Origin: CAG-390 sp045543615
GTDB lineage: Bacteria > Bacillota > Clostridia > Oscillospirales > CAG-272
Reading direction: 5' to 3'
Assembly (NCBI GenBank): GCA_045543615.1
Contig: JAZPXL010000019.1
Location: 1-64,000 of the forward strand
DNA: 64,000 bases
How positions within the stretch are numbered: the first letter of the stretch is position 1; each line of letters opens with the position of its first letter. Under the pieces are notes generated by a model. That model worked only from the letters and a program-made list of their open reading frames with translations, did no database searches and was not told where the DNA came from. A program made the translations under genes and the position numbers. Below are positions 1-7,830 of this stretch, one piece after another.

Positions 1-10
1 GAGGTGCACC

Positions 11-577
11 GTGAGAAGAAAAATGATTTTTGTGACGGTGGCTTTGCTTGTGGGCTTTGCGGTGGCTCTGCCACTGTGCATCCACACACAAAACGCCGTC
101 ATCGAAGCTGTTACAATCACGCTTGGCGTTGCGCTTTATCATTTTGTGATGAGACTTTGCGTTGGAACTTTGATAAATCTGATTATGAAAAACAAGGCAA
201 ATCCACAAAATGCGTGGTTTAGGGAAAAAGGCTTTGAGAGAGGGATTTATAAGCTTTTGCGTGTGCGACGGTGGCGCAAATATGTTCCAACATACAGCCC
301 CGAAACATTTGACACAAGAGTGAAAACCACAGAGGAAATTGTCGGCGCAAGCTGTCAGGCAGAGGTTGTCCACGAAATTATTATGGTACTGAGCCTGTTG
401 CCAATTGCGTTTATTTCGGTTTTGGGTGGTGCTTGGGCTATGATCATAACATCAGTCTTGTCGATGCTATTCGACTCGGTGTTCGTGATACTCCAACGCT
501 ATAACCGACCAAAGCTATTGAGAGTGATGGGCAGGTTTGAGAGATTGACAACAAAAAGAGAACAGAATGAGGAGTAA
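11..577 (+). CDS. CrtO-like (glycosyl-diaponeurosporenoate acyltransferase family) membrane protein
   Basis: A 188-residue protein with a hydrophobic N-terminal helix (about 4-24), a second membrane stretch around 37-58, a basic central segment with NAWFREKGFERGIYKLLRVRRW, and two C-terminal hydrophobic stretches followed by YNRPKLLR. The WF..K..E..IYK..R...W block and the closing N-RP-L motif recall the CrtO acyltransferase family, which acylates glycosylated carotenoids in staphylococci; no carotenoid genes lie nearby, so the substrate is unknown. The GTG start is preceded by GAGGTG at 1-6. An internal ATG at 23 is an alternative. The gene converges on a GNAT gene and shares a terminator with it. 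Family assignment is from memory of the motif pattern and is moderate. Confidence 0.5.
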   Translation: MRRKMIFVTVALLVGFAVALPLCIHTQNAVIEAVTITLGVALYHFVMRLCVGTLINLIMKNKANPQNAWFREKGFERGIYKLLRVRRWRKYVPTYSPETFDTRVKTTEEIVGASCQAEVVHEIIMVLSLLPIAFISVLGGAWAMIITSVLSMLFDSVFVILQRYNRPKLLRVMGRFERLTTKREQNEE

Positions 578-615
578 AAAACGAACCTTTGCTTCCATAT
601 TATAATATATACAGA

Positions 616-653
616 AAAATCATCCGAAGAGCCGTCTTCGGATGATTTTTTTA
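616..653. terminator. Bidirectional rho-independent terminator
   Basis: A perfect 15-bp stem (616-630 with 635-649) around a GCCG loop, with A-run and T-run on the two sides. It lies between the convergent CrtO-like and GNAT genes and can serve both. Confidence 0.9.
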
Positions 654-1091
654 TTATGCTTTTTTCTTCCTCATTATATATCTTGTGCGAAGAGTCTGTG
701 CAACAGAAAAGCCGAAACGCTTGTAAAGCGCGAGGGCACGGGTGTTTTCCTTGAAAACATAGAGCATAATGTCGCCGTCAGCTTCATCCGTCAGCTTGGA
801 TAGCACCTCACTGCCGATCCCAAGCCCACGAAAGCCGTCAAGAATATAAAAGTCGTCAAGCTCCCACTCGCCGTCCTCATTTTTGAAAAAATGGTAATAC
901 CCAACGGTGCGACCATCCACACAGATTCTTGTATAATCCCCGATAGAATCGGAGATTTTTCGCCGTACCCACGAAAGAACACGAGAGGTGTCGACACTTT
1001 CCGTGTCCTCGTACTGAAAAATCAAACGCCTGCACTCGTTAAATATAGTCTCACAGTCCGCCTCTGTCGCACTTTTGTATTCAATATCCAC
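654..1091 (-). CDS. GNAT family N-acetyltransferase
   Basis: A 145-residue acetyl-CoA dependent acetyltransferase. The acetyl-CoA pyrophosphate loop is visible as GFRGLGIGSEVL, followed by the typical C-terminal N-x-RALALYKRFGF block in which the tyrosine is the usual general acid. The substrate cannot be read from sequence. The frame stays open upstream to an ATG at 1124, but a GTG at 1091 (reading VDIEYKSA) has GGGAGGTGG at ideal distance, so this start is preferred. A TTGCAA-17-TATAAT promoter lies just upstream. The gene is monocistronic. Confidence 0.85.
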   Translation of the reverse strand: MDIEYKSATEADCETIFNECRRLIFQYEDTESVDTSRVLSWVRRKISDSIGDYTRICVDGRTVGYYHFFKNEDGEWELDDFYILDGFRGLGIGSEVLSKLTDEADGDIMLYVFKENTRALALYKRFGFSVAQTLRTRYIMRKKKA

Positions 1092-1127
1092 AACGCCACC
1101 TCCCACAAAGATAAACAAACACAAATA

Positions 1128-1156
1128 ATTATATCACGCATAAGAAGAATTTGCAA
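1128..1156 (-). promoter_or_regulatory. Sigma-A type promoter of the GNAT gene
   Basis: Reading leftward: TTGCAA at 1151-1156, 17-bp spacer, TATAAT at 1128-1133, upstream of the GTG start at 1091. Confidence 0.75.
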
Positions 1157-1190
1157 GTGCGCAGAGGAGAGAAAAGAGAGGTGTTTTGTG

Positions 1191-1219
1191 TGGACAAAAG
1201 CGCATTTTTGTGATATAAT
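1191..1219 (+). promoter_or_regulatory. Sigma-A type promoter of the DUF2500 gene
   Basis: TGGACA at 1191-1196, 17-bp spacer, TATAAT at 1214-1219, about 75 bp before the DUF2500 start. Confidence 0.75.
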
Positions 1220-1293
1220 GATAAGCGAAGTTGACACGGCAAAAAAGTGCCACAGAGTAAAAGCCAGTATGAGAGGGCGGAGAAGAGATAGTT

Positions 1294-1623
1294 ATGGGAA
1301 TATTTTATCTTGTTTTCTTTTTGGTTATAGCAGTATTCGTTTTTGTTATTGTAAGGGGAATTTCCGAATGGGTAAATAACAATAATTCGCCAAGGCTTTC
1401 CGTTGATGCAAGGATAGTGGAAAAACGTGTAGCAACGCACCACCACCACGGCAACGGCCACCATCACCATACACACTCCTACCATATAACCTTTGAGGTG
1501 CAGAGTGGCGACAGAATGGAGATGAGAGTTCCGAGGGAAGAGTTTGCTCTTCTCGTTGAGGGTGACGAGGGAACGCTCTCATTCCAGGGAACACGCTTCC
1601 TCGGATTTGATAGGAAGAGATGA
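1294..1623 (+). CDS. DUF2500 family membrane protein with His-rich loop
   Basis: A 109-residue protein: one N-terminal membrane helix (about 3-21), then a small beta-rich domain whose close (GDEGTLSFQGTRFLGFDR) matches the DUF2500 family as I remember it. Between helix and domain the sequence carries histidines at 49-52, 56-59, 61 and 64, much denser than expected and suggestive of metal binding. No function is established for the family. The start is supported by GGCGGAGAAGAG upstream and by a promoter at 1191-1219. The last 22 codons (stop included) and the bases just after them are duplicated at 6992-7062, beyond the signalling/ABC module. Confidence 0.75.
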   Translation: MGIFYLVFFLVIAVFVFVIVRGISEWVNNNNSPRLSVDARIVEKRVATHHHHGNGHHHHTHSYHITFEVQSGDRMEMRVPREEFALLVEGDEGTLSFQGTRFLGFDRKR

Positions 1624-1628
1624 GTGGG
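1558..1628 (+). repeat. 71-bp direct repeat, copy A (3' end of DUF2500 gene)
   Basis: Covers the last codons of the DUF2500 gene, its TGA stop and a few bases after. It matches 6992-7062 with one difference (position 1563 T versus 6997 C, a silent Gly codon change); 1564-1628 is identical to 6998-7062. The two copies bracket the regulator/kinase/ABC genes. The pattern resembles an attachment site placed at a gene end, but no recombinase gene is present. Confidence 0.9.
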
Positions 1629-1665
1629 CAATAATTTTCTGATTTGATTGTGGGACGAAATAGAA

Positions 1666-2367
1666 ATGATGTCATACAAAATTGCAATTTGCGACGATAG
1701 TCAGCGTGATGCTGAATATGTAATGAGTCTGCTTTTGAAATGGGCAGAAACAAACCAAATATCAATACAAACAGCGTGCTTTCCGTCAGCTGAGAGCTTT
1801 TTGTTCCACTATGCCGAGGACAAGAGCTTTGATATCCTGCTTCTTGATATTGAAATGGGAGCTATGGATGGCGTTACTATGGCAAGAGAGATACGCAAGG
1901 ATAACCAAAATGTGCAGATAGTATTTATTACGGGATATTCGGATTACATTTCCGAGGGCTATGAGGTTGCAGCTTTGCACTATCTTATGAAGCCCATAGA
2001 CGAGCAGAAGCTTTACGCTGTTCTGAACCGTGCTTGCGAGAAGCTGTCACAGAATGAGCGTTGCTTGAATCTTACCTTGTCGGGAGAAATGGTGCGAATA
2101 CCGCTTCACGAGATAAGATATCTTGATGTTCACCAGAACTATGTCACAGTTCACGCACGAGGAGATTATATAGTAAAACGCACGCTCGGAGAGTTTGAAA
2201 AAATGCTTGACAGCCGTTTTTTAAGAGTTGGGCGAGCTATGATAGTTAATCTTACTTACATAAGCCGAGTGACGAAAAGCGATGTTTATCTCGCAGACGG
2301 AACAATTCTTCCTCTGCCAAGAGGAGCGTATGAGTCGCTGAATCGAGCTATTATTTCAAATACATAA
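1666..2367 (+). CDS. LytTR family response regulator (AgrA/ComE type)
   Basis: A 233-residue cytoplasmic regulator. The N-terminal receiver has the acidic pair D10/D11, phospho-acceptor aspartate D61 in LLLDIEMGAMDG, T88 and K108. The C-terminal LytTR DNA-binding domain (about 128-232) contains EIRYLDVHQNYVTVH and FLRVGRAMIVNL. LytTR regulators commonly bind paired 9-bp repeats near bacteriocin, quorum-sensing or exporter genes. The frame extends to 1648, but tandem ATGs at 1666 and 1669 fit family length better; the ribosome site is weak (GGGACG). Its stop lies next to the AAGGAGG of the kinase gene, so the two are co-translated. It begins about 38 bp after repeat A. Confidence 0.9.
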   Translation: MMSYKIAICDDSQRDAEYVMSLLLKWAETNQISIQTACFPSAESFLFHYAEDKSFDILLLDIEMGAMDGVTMAREIRKDNQNVQIVFITGYSDYISEGYEVAALHYLMKPIDEQKLYAVLNRACEKLSQNERCLNLTLSGEMVRIPLHEIRYLDVHQNYVTVHARGDYIVKRTLGEFEKMLDSRFLRVGRAMIVNLTYISRVTKSDVYLADGTILPLPRGAYESLNRAIISNT

Positions 2368-2376
2368 GGAGGGGCT

Positions 2377-3039
2377 ATGTCACTATTTTCCAAGCACATA
2401 GACAGACGCATAGCGGCATACCAACGGGAGCTTATAGAGACGCATTATCAAGAGGTTGAGACTATGTACAAGCAGATCAGAGGTTGGCGTCACGATTACC
2501 GAAATCATATACAGATGATGAAGGTTTTGGCAGCAAATGGCGATATGGAAGGAATAAAGCAATACCTTGACGAGCTTGACACGGATCTTAACACAGTTGA
2601 TACGGTAGTAAAGACAGGCAACGCTATGGCTGATGCTATACTCAATAGCAAAATATCTCTCGCAAGGTCAAAGGGGATAGAGGTCAAGGTTGATGCGCAC
2701 ATTCCCGTAAAGCTAAGAATGAGCGAGCTTGATCTTTGCGTAATTATAGGCAACCTGTTTGATAACGCCATAGACGCAAGTATGGCACTACCCGAAGGGC
2801 AAAGACTTATCCGTGTATATATGGATATGAAAAACACACAGCTGTATATCTCGTTTACAAATTTCACAGCGACAAAGAAGCTATCCAGAGTCGGAAAGCG
2901 ATTTTCTACAACAAAGGGAGATGGACACGGGTTTGGGCTTCTGAGGATAGACAATATAATTGAGAGACTCGACGGATATCTTTCTCGCAATAGCGAGGAC
3001 GGAGCGTTTACTACGGAAATATTGATTCCACAGCTGTAA
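2377..3039 (+). CDS. Soluble GHKL sensor histidine kinase
   Basis: A 220-residue kinase composed only of the cytoplasmic core. An N-terminal helical stretch leads into the phospho-acceptor block WRHDYRNH (H39), followed by the GHKL ATPase with N-box NLFDNAIDA (about 126-134) and G-box GHGFGL (183-188). Typical AgrC-like kinases are about twice as long because of an N-terminal membrane sensor, which is absent here. Either the signal is cytoplasmic or it arrives through a membrane partner such as the ABC exporter encoded next. AAGGAGG precedes the ATG by 5 bp. The partner is the LytTR regulator immediately upstream. Confidence 0.9.
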   Translation: MSLFSKHIDRRIAAYQRELIETHYQEVETMYKQIRGWRHDYRNHIQMMKVLAANGDMEGIKQYLDELDTDLNTVDTVVKTGNAMADAILNSKISLARSKGIEVKVDAHIPVKLRMSELDLCVIIGNLFDNAIDASMALPEGQRLIRVYMDMKNTQLYISFTNFTATKKLSRVGKRFSTTKGDGHGFGLLRIDNIIERLDGYLSRNSEDGAFTTEILIPQL

Positions 3040-3071
3040 AAATGCAATTCGTCACCGATAATTGACGATTC

Positions 3072-3102
3072 GTCCCCGTTTTTACACGGGGACTGTTTTT
3101 TG
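3072..3102 (+). terminator. Terminator or attenuator between kinase and ABC genes
   Basis: A perfect 8-bp stem GTCCCCGT/ACGGGGAC (3072-3079 with 3086-3093) is followed by TGTTTTTTGT. It lies 33 bp after the kinase stop and 35 bp before the exporter start, so it can separate regulator and exporter expression. A weak -10-like TATGAT at 3106-3111 could start the exporter transcript. Confidence 0.7.
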
Positions 3103-3136
3103 TGATATGATATTCCCAGAAGGGAAGGTGATTATT

Positions 3137-4966
3137 GTGGCCAGAGAAAAAACACAAAGAATTAAAAAAGAAAAACCCAAGTTCAATACTGTCCAAAATA
3201 TTAGCTGGATGGTAAAAATCGCTTGGGAAAACAGAAAGAGAGTGCTGTTGTTTTGCGTATTGAGTGCATTTTTTGAGATTTTGCTCAATTTGACACAGCT
3301 TTATATCGCTCCTGAGGTTCTTTCGAGAGTGGAGGAAAAAGCTCCGATGTGGTTGCTGCTTTGCACCATAGGAGTGTTTACAATGGCGTTGTTCTTAATC
3401 AACGGAATTAAGCAGTATGTAAGTGAAAACACTCTGTTTGCTCGTGTTGACGTGAGAAGTGCTATTATTGGCAAGGTTGCACAGAAGTGTAATATGACTT
3501 CGTACCCGAACACACTTGATGCTGACTTTATAAAAATGAGGGAAAAAGCTCATTTTGCGTGTGAGGGAAACAGCCAGGCAACAGAGCATATCTGGGAGAC
3601 TCTGACGATGTTGCTTAAAAATGTCGGAGGGCTTGTTGTTTATCTGACTATCCTATCCCGAATTGATACGCCGTTGCTACTTGTTGTTGTGGCTACTTGC
3701 GTTGTGGGATTTTTTGTGTCGAGATATACAAACAATTGGCGTTATGCGCACAGAGACGAAGAGGAGCAGTATTACCAAAAGAAATACTATCTTCGCAGCA
3801 AAGCAGAGTCCGTAGAGCTTGCTAAAGATATCAGGATTTTTGGCTTGCAAAATTGGCTTGACGAGTTGCTTATAAAGGTTCATAACGTTTATTTGGATTT
3901 CAGCCTTCGTTGCGAGCGCATAGAATTGCTTGCAGATATTACCGAGGTGATTCTTACGGTAGCTCGTAATGGTATAGCCTATGTTTATCTTATAAATATG
4001 GCTTTGAATGAAGGACTCAGCGTTTCGGAGTTTTTGCTCTACTTTACGGCTGTAACTACGTTTACTTCGTGGGTTATGGGCATTCTGCAGGAGATGAGCA
4101 CATTACATAAAGAGAGCCTTGATATCTCACGCCTCCGTGAGTTTTTGGATTATAGAGAGCCGTTCAAATTTGAAAACGGCGAGGATGTTGTTTTGGCAGA
4201 AGAATACGAGCTAAAGCTCCTGAATGTTTCTTTCCGTTATCCGGGTGCCAAGGAGGATACTATTCACGGCTTGAACCTTACGGTTCACCCGGGAGAAAAA
4301 TTGGCTATTGTTGGTCTCAATGGCGCAGGAAAAACAACATTGGTGAAGCTCATTTGTGGTCTTTTGGATCCTACGGAGGGAGTTGTAATGCTGAACGGTA
4401 AGGATATCAGAGACTTCAATCGCCGTAGCTTCTATGAATTGTTCAGTGCTGTGTTCCAGGAATTTTCCGTGCTTGATGTAACCGTTGCTGAGGAAATTGC
4501 ACAGAAAACTGTTGACATCGACTATGAAAGAATTGCGACCTGCGTGGAGAAAGCGGGACTTACGGCTACTATCGAAAAGCTCCCCAATGGGCTTGAAACA
4601 CACGTCGGACGTGAGGTCTATTTGGATGGCGTGCTGTTCTCAGGTGGAGAAATGCAACGTCTTATGTTGGCAAGAGCGCTATATAAAGACGGGCCTATTC
4701 TGCTGCTTGACGAGCCGACAGCGGCACTTGACCCTATTGCAGAGAATGATATATATATGAAATATAGCGAAATGACAAGTGGGAAAACATCGCTGTTTAT
4801 TTCGCATCGCCTGGCTTCCACAAGATTCTGCGACCGCATTATTTTTGTTGCTGACGGAGGAATCAAGGAGGAGGGAACGCACGAAAGCCTTCTGGCACTT
4901 GGAGGCGATTATGCAAATCTATTTGAAGTGCAAAGCCGTTATTATCAAGAGGGAAAGGAGTTCTGA
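3137..4966 (+). CDS. ABC exporter half-transporter (fused membrane and ATPase domains), first of pair
   Basis: A 609-residue exporter: basic N-terminus, membrane domain over roughly residues 30-330, then a nucleotide-binding domain with Walker A GLNGAGKTT (about 393), Q-loop VFQEFS, signature FSGGEMQRL (about 500), Walker B ILLLDEPTAALD (about 521) and H-loop ISHRL. The frame runs back to an ATG at 3062, but that start would lie before the terminator hairpin; GTG at 3137 has AAGGTG at good spacing and is preferred. It is probably one half of a heterodimer with the next gene (2-bp gap). A peptide or lipid substrate is likely from the two-component context, but no precursor peptide gene is visible. 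Confidence 0.9.
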   Translation: MAREKTQRIKKEKPKFNTVQNISWMVKIAWENRKRVLLFCVLSAFFEILLNLTQLYIAPEVLSRVEEKAPMWLLLCTIGVFTMALFLINGIKQYVSENTLFARVDVRSAIIGKVAQKCNMTSYPNTLDADFIKMREKAHFACEGNSQATEHIWETLTMLLKNVGGLVVYLTILSRIDTPLLLVVVATCVVGFFVSRYTNNWRYAHRDEEEQYYQKKYYLRSKAESVELAKDIRIFGLQNWLDELLIKVHNVYLDFSLRCERIELLADITEVILTVARNGIAYVYLINMALNEGLSVSEFLLYFTAVTTFTSWVMGILQEMSTLHKESLDISRLREFLDYREPFKFENGEDVVLAEEYELKLLNVSFRYPGAKEDTIHGLNLTVHPGEKLAIVGLNGAGKTTLVKLICGLLDPTEGVVMLNGKDIRDFNRRSFYELFSAVFQEFSVLDVTVAEEIAQKTVDIDYERIATCVEKAGLTATIEKLPNGLETHVGREVYLDGVLFSGGEMQRLMLARALYKDGPILLLDEPTAALDPIAENDIYMKYSEMTSGKTSLFISHRLASTRFCDRIIFVADGGIKEEGTHESLLALGGDYANLFEVQSRYYQEGKEF

Positions 4967-4968
4967 AA

Positions 4969-6831
4969 ATGAAAGAAAAAGTAAATATTCGTCGTGCATT
5001 TGCTTCGCATATGCGTGGAATCAAGGAGCTGCATAAGGTATCGCCAAGATTCTTCCCGATTTTGACCTTGCATTGTATTGTCAGCGCAATTGCTCCGTAC
5101 ATAACTGTTTTTTTCTCTGCTCAAATACTCAGAGAGCTTGCAACTCAGCGCAGAGCTGACGTGCTTTGGAAATGGGTGATTGCATCCGTGTTGTGTGTTG
5201 GCGTTGTCTCGGTTTTAAAGGCTGTGCTTCAAAGACGTAACGAAACTCTGCTTAACGATTTGTATGGTAGAAAAGAAATCTTGTTTATCCACAAAATGTT
5301 TTCTCTGGATTTTTCGGAGCTTGATAAGCAGGAAAACCACGATCTCAGAGCCCAGATTCAGCAAAACGAAAATTGGTCATCCTGGGGACTTATGAGAATC
5401 CAAGATGTATATGAGAATTTTGTAACAAGCGTGATAGGCATTTTAAGTGGTATTGTTCTGACAGTAAGCTTGTTTACATCACCGGTTCCAAGTGATGGCG
5501 GCTGGCTTGTTGCCTTAAACAATCCCGTTTTTATACTTGCGCTGGCAACTATTATGGTTGGTGTTAGTATTCTTGCAGGAAAATTCAGTGCAGCGTCAAC
5601 GAAATGCTGGAGTGATTTTGCCGAGGAAGCTACTTTCGGAAACCGTTTGTTCGGACATTTTGGCTTTGTCGGAATGGACAGAGAACGAAGTGTTGATATC
5701 AGAATGAATAAACAGCAAGAGCTTATAGGAGCCTATTGGGATAAAAACTCTTCTTTTGGAGTACACGGTCCACTTGGTAAATCTGCGCTTGGAAAAATGG
5801 GTATATACTCAAGCCTTGGCGTGTGTATTGCTACGCTTATTACAGGCTCAATATATGTCTTTACTTGCCTTAAAGCGTGGGGTGGCGCATTTGATGTAGG
5901 AAGCATTACGCAGTATGTAGGTGCAGCTACGGCAATGGTTGCTAATGTTTTCTCATTAACAAGCCTTGTGGGTGTTCTTGAAACAAACACGGAATATCTT
6001 GACAAAACATTTGAATATCTCGATATTCCAAACACTATGTATCAGGGAAGCCTTACCGTTGAGAAGCGAAGCGACCGTGAATATGAGGTTGAGTTTAGGA
6101 ACGTGTCATTTAAATACCCGGGAAGCCAAGTTTATGCGCTTAGGGGAGTTAATATAAAATTTAAGGTCGGAAAGAGACTTGCAGTTGTCGGTATGAACGG
6201 CTCAGGTAAAACAACATTTATAAAGCTGTTGTGTAGATTATATGATCCGACTGAGGGCGAGATCCTGCTCAACGGTATTGATATACGGAAATACAATTAT
6301 CGTGAATATATGAACATTTTCTCTGTGGTCTTTCAGGATTTCAAGCTTATCTCACAGTCGCTTGGAAGTAATGTTGCGGGAAGTGTAGAATATGACGCAG
6401 AGAGGGTGAGAAAAGCTCTCATAGACGCAGGCTTTGGTGAGCGACTTACGGCTATGCCAAACGGACTTGATACAAAGCTGTATAAGGAGTATGCAGAGGA
6501 CGGAGTTGAGATATCTGGAGGCGAGGCACAGAAAATTGCTATCGCACGTGCACTGTATAAGGACGCTCCATTCATTATACTTGACGAGCCGACAGCTGCG
6601 CTTGATCCTATCGCAGAGGCTGAAATATACAGCAAGTTCAATGAGATAGCAGGGGACAAGACGGCAATTTATATTTCACACCGTCTTTCGTCTTGTAAAT
6701 TCTGTGACGAGATAGCAGTTTTCGATAATGGAGCTGTTGTGCAAATGGGAACGCACGACGCACTTGTCGCTGACGAAAACGGAAAGTATTATGAGCTGTG
6801 GCACGCTCAGGCACAGTATTACGCTGAATAA
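4969..6831 (+). CDS. ABC exporter half-transporter, second of pair
   Basis: A 620-residue partner of the preceding gene: membrane domain over roughly residues 25-340, then Walker A GMNGSGKTT (about 407), Q-loop VFQDFKL, signature ISGGEAQKIAIARAL (about 514), Walker B FIILDEPTAALDP (about 534) and H-loop ISHRLS. Both halves keep a canonical ABC signature and Walker B glutamate, so both ATP sites could be active. AAAGGAG precedes the ATG, and the upstream stop is 2 bp away. A weak terminator follows at 6859-6882, before repeat copy B. Confidence 0.9.
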   Translation: MKEKVNIRRAFASHMRGIKELHKVSPRFFPILTLHCIVSAIAPYITVFFSAQILRELATQRRADVLWKWVIASVLCVGVVSVLKAVLQRRNETLLNDLYGRKEILFIHKMFSLDFSELDKQENHDLRAQIQQNENWSSWGLMRIQDVYENFVTSVIGILSGIVLTVSLFTSPVPSDGGWLVALNNPVFILALATIMVGVSILAGKFSAASTKCWSDFAEEATFGNRLFGHFGFVGMDRERSVDIRMNKQQELIGAYWDKNSSFGVHGPLGKSALGKMGIYSSLGVCIATLITGSIYVFTCLKAWGGAFDVGSITQYVGAATAMVANVFSLTSLVGVLETNTEYLDKTFEYLDIPNTMYQGSLTVEKRSDREYEVEFRNVSFKYPGSQVYALRGVNIKFKVGKRLAVVGMNGSGKTTFIKLLCRLYDPTEGEILLNGIDIRKYNYREYMNIFSVVFQDFKLISQSLGSNVAGSVEYDAERVRKALIDAGFGERLTAMPNGLDTKLYKEYAEDGVEISGGEAQKIAIARALYKDAPFIILDEPTAALDPIAEAEIYSKFNEIAGDKTAIYISHRLSSCKFCDEIAVFDNGAVVQMGTHDALVADENGKYYELWHAQAQYYAE

Positions 6832-6858
6832 CCTACTCCCCCGTGGTTTGTGTTTTGC

Positions 6859-6882
6859 ACGCCACATGGCGTTTTCATTTTT
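6859..6882 (+). terminator. Weak rho-independent terminator after the ABC pair
   Basis: A short stem ACGCC/GGCGT (6859-6863 with 6868-6872) is followed by TTTCATTTTT. It closes the regulator/exporter module. Confidence 0.55.
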
Positions 6883-6991
6883 GAAGAGTGTGGCACAAGA
6901 AAAAAATGGCAAAAGAACAATGGTGAGGGAAGAAAAGAAAAATCGCAAAGGATGCAAAGAAATACAGCAAAGGAAGAGAACAGGAGGTGTA

Positions 6992-7062
6992 GAGGGCGAC
7001 GAGGGAACGCTCTCATTCCAGGGAACACGCTTCCTCGGATTTGATAGGAAGAGATGAGTGGG
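6992..7062 (+). repeat. 71-bp direct repeat, copy B (orphan 3' end of DUF2500 gene)
   Basis: This segment carries the final codons and stop of DUF2500 without the rest of the gene: the reading frame gives EGDEGTLSFQGTRFLGFDRK and one more Arg before TGA. Bases 6998-7062 are identical to 1564-1628. An AGGAGGTG sits just before it but no start codon follows at a useful distance, so it is a non-coding remnant. The flanks on both sides differ from those of copy A. Confidence 0.9.
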
Positions 7063-7090
7063 TCTTTGGTGCCTCTATAGGTGAGTATGA

Positions 7091-7594
7091 ATGGAAATAT
7101 GGGATTTATACAACGACAAACGTGAGATAACAGGGAAAACACATATTCGTGGTGAAGAAGTGCCGGACGGCTTTTATCATATTGTCGTTAATGTGTGGAT
7201 AAAAAATTCAAGGGGAGAGTATCTGATATCACGTCGGAGCGCAGATCGTCCTGCGTTCCCTTTGAAGTGGGAATGCGTGGGTGGATCGGCTCTGGCAGGC
7301 GAGGACAGCTTGACGGCAGCGATCAGAGAAACTGACGAAGAGGTGGGAATTGATCTCTCCGGCGTCCACGGCGAGCTTAGATATTCTGTTGTCGGCAGAA
7401 TTGCGAGAGGTGAGAGACTTCCGGATATTTTAGATGCGTGGGTTTTTGAATATGATGGCGAGGCCTCTCTTGATAAGGCAAAGACGGCAGAGGTTGCCCA
7501 GACCAAGTGGATGCGTGTGGACGAAATCAAAGCTTTGCTTGATGACGGCGAGCTTGTGTACACTCTTGCATATTTCTTTGAAGAAATCGTTTAG
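7091..7594 (+). CDS. NUDIX hydrolase
   Basis: A 167-residue NUDIX enzyme. The catalytic box spans about 65-87, G-x5-E-x7-RE-x2-EE-x-G (E71, R79, E80, E83, E84, G86). The N-terminus EIWDLYNDKREITGK resembles the IPP-isomerase-like subgroup that acts on pyrophosphate-linked metabolites; the actual substrate cannot be read. The ATG at 7091 is preceded by TAGGTGAG; an ATG at 7087 is in another frame. It begins 28 bp after repeat copy B, so in an ancestor without the module it may have followed the DUF2500 gene directly. No promoter was identified. Confidence 0.88.
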   Translation: MEIWDLYNDKREITGKTHIRGEEVPDGFYHIVVNVWIKNSRGEYLISRRSADRPAFPLKWECVGGSALAGEDSLTAAIRETDEEVGIDLSGVHGELRYSVVGRIARGERLPDILDAWVFEYDGEASLDKAKTAEVAQTKWMRVDEIKALLDDGELVYTLAYFFEEIV

Positions 7595-7745
7595 CTTATG
7601 TTATGACAAACACACCATAGACAAGAAAATTTGACACCTTGTGAGTGGATTTTGCGAATTTGTTGAGAGTTGAAAAAATTTTTTTAAATTTTGAAAAAAA
7701 GAGTGCAAAATTGCCAAAATATTAAATTAAATTATAAAATATTTG

Positions 7746-7774
7746 TTGACAACTATAAGTCATTATGTTAAAAT
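7746..7774 (+). promoter_or_regulatory. Promoter of the first surface-protein gene
   Basis: TTGACA at 7746-7751, 17-bp spacer, TAAAAT at 7769-7774. It lies in a very AT-rich 236-bp intergenic region and matches the promoter of the second paralogue base for base in both boxes. Confidence 0.85.
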
Positions 7775-7830
7775 TAATATATAATTCACAATTGAATTAA
7801 ATTACAATTAATTGAAAGGAAACAAACACA

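Larger units (their letters stand above)
1629..6991. other. 5.4-kb signalling/export module between gene-end repeats (possible integrated unit)
   Basis: The interval between repeat copies A and B holds exactly four genes, all on the + strand: LytTR regulator, GHKL kinase and two half-size ABC exporters, with a terminator near each end of the exporter pair. Everything in the module is directional and self-contained. This is consistent with insertion behind the DUF2500 gene with restoration of the gene end. It is inferred only from the repeat; there is no integrase, transposase or inverted terminal repeat. Confidence 0.45.

Noticed and set aside
6850..7044. Short frame between the ABC pair and the NUDIX gene as a possible export peptide
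   Set aside because: No ribosome site, no leader-peptide features, and its 3' part is only the out-of-frame reading of repeat copy B.
1558..7062. Composite transposon or IS element
   Set aside because: No transposase, no inverted terminal repeats and no short target duplication; the repeats are a gene end, not IS ends.
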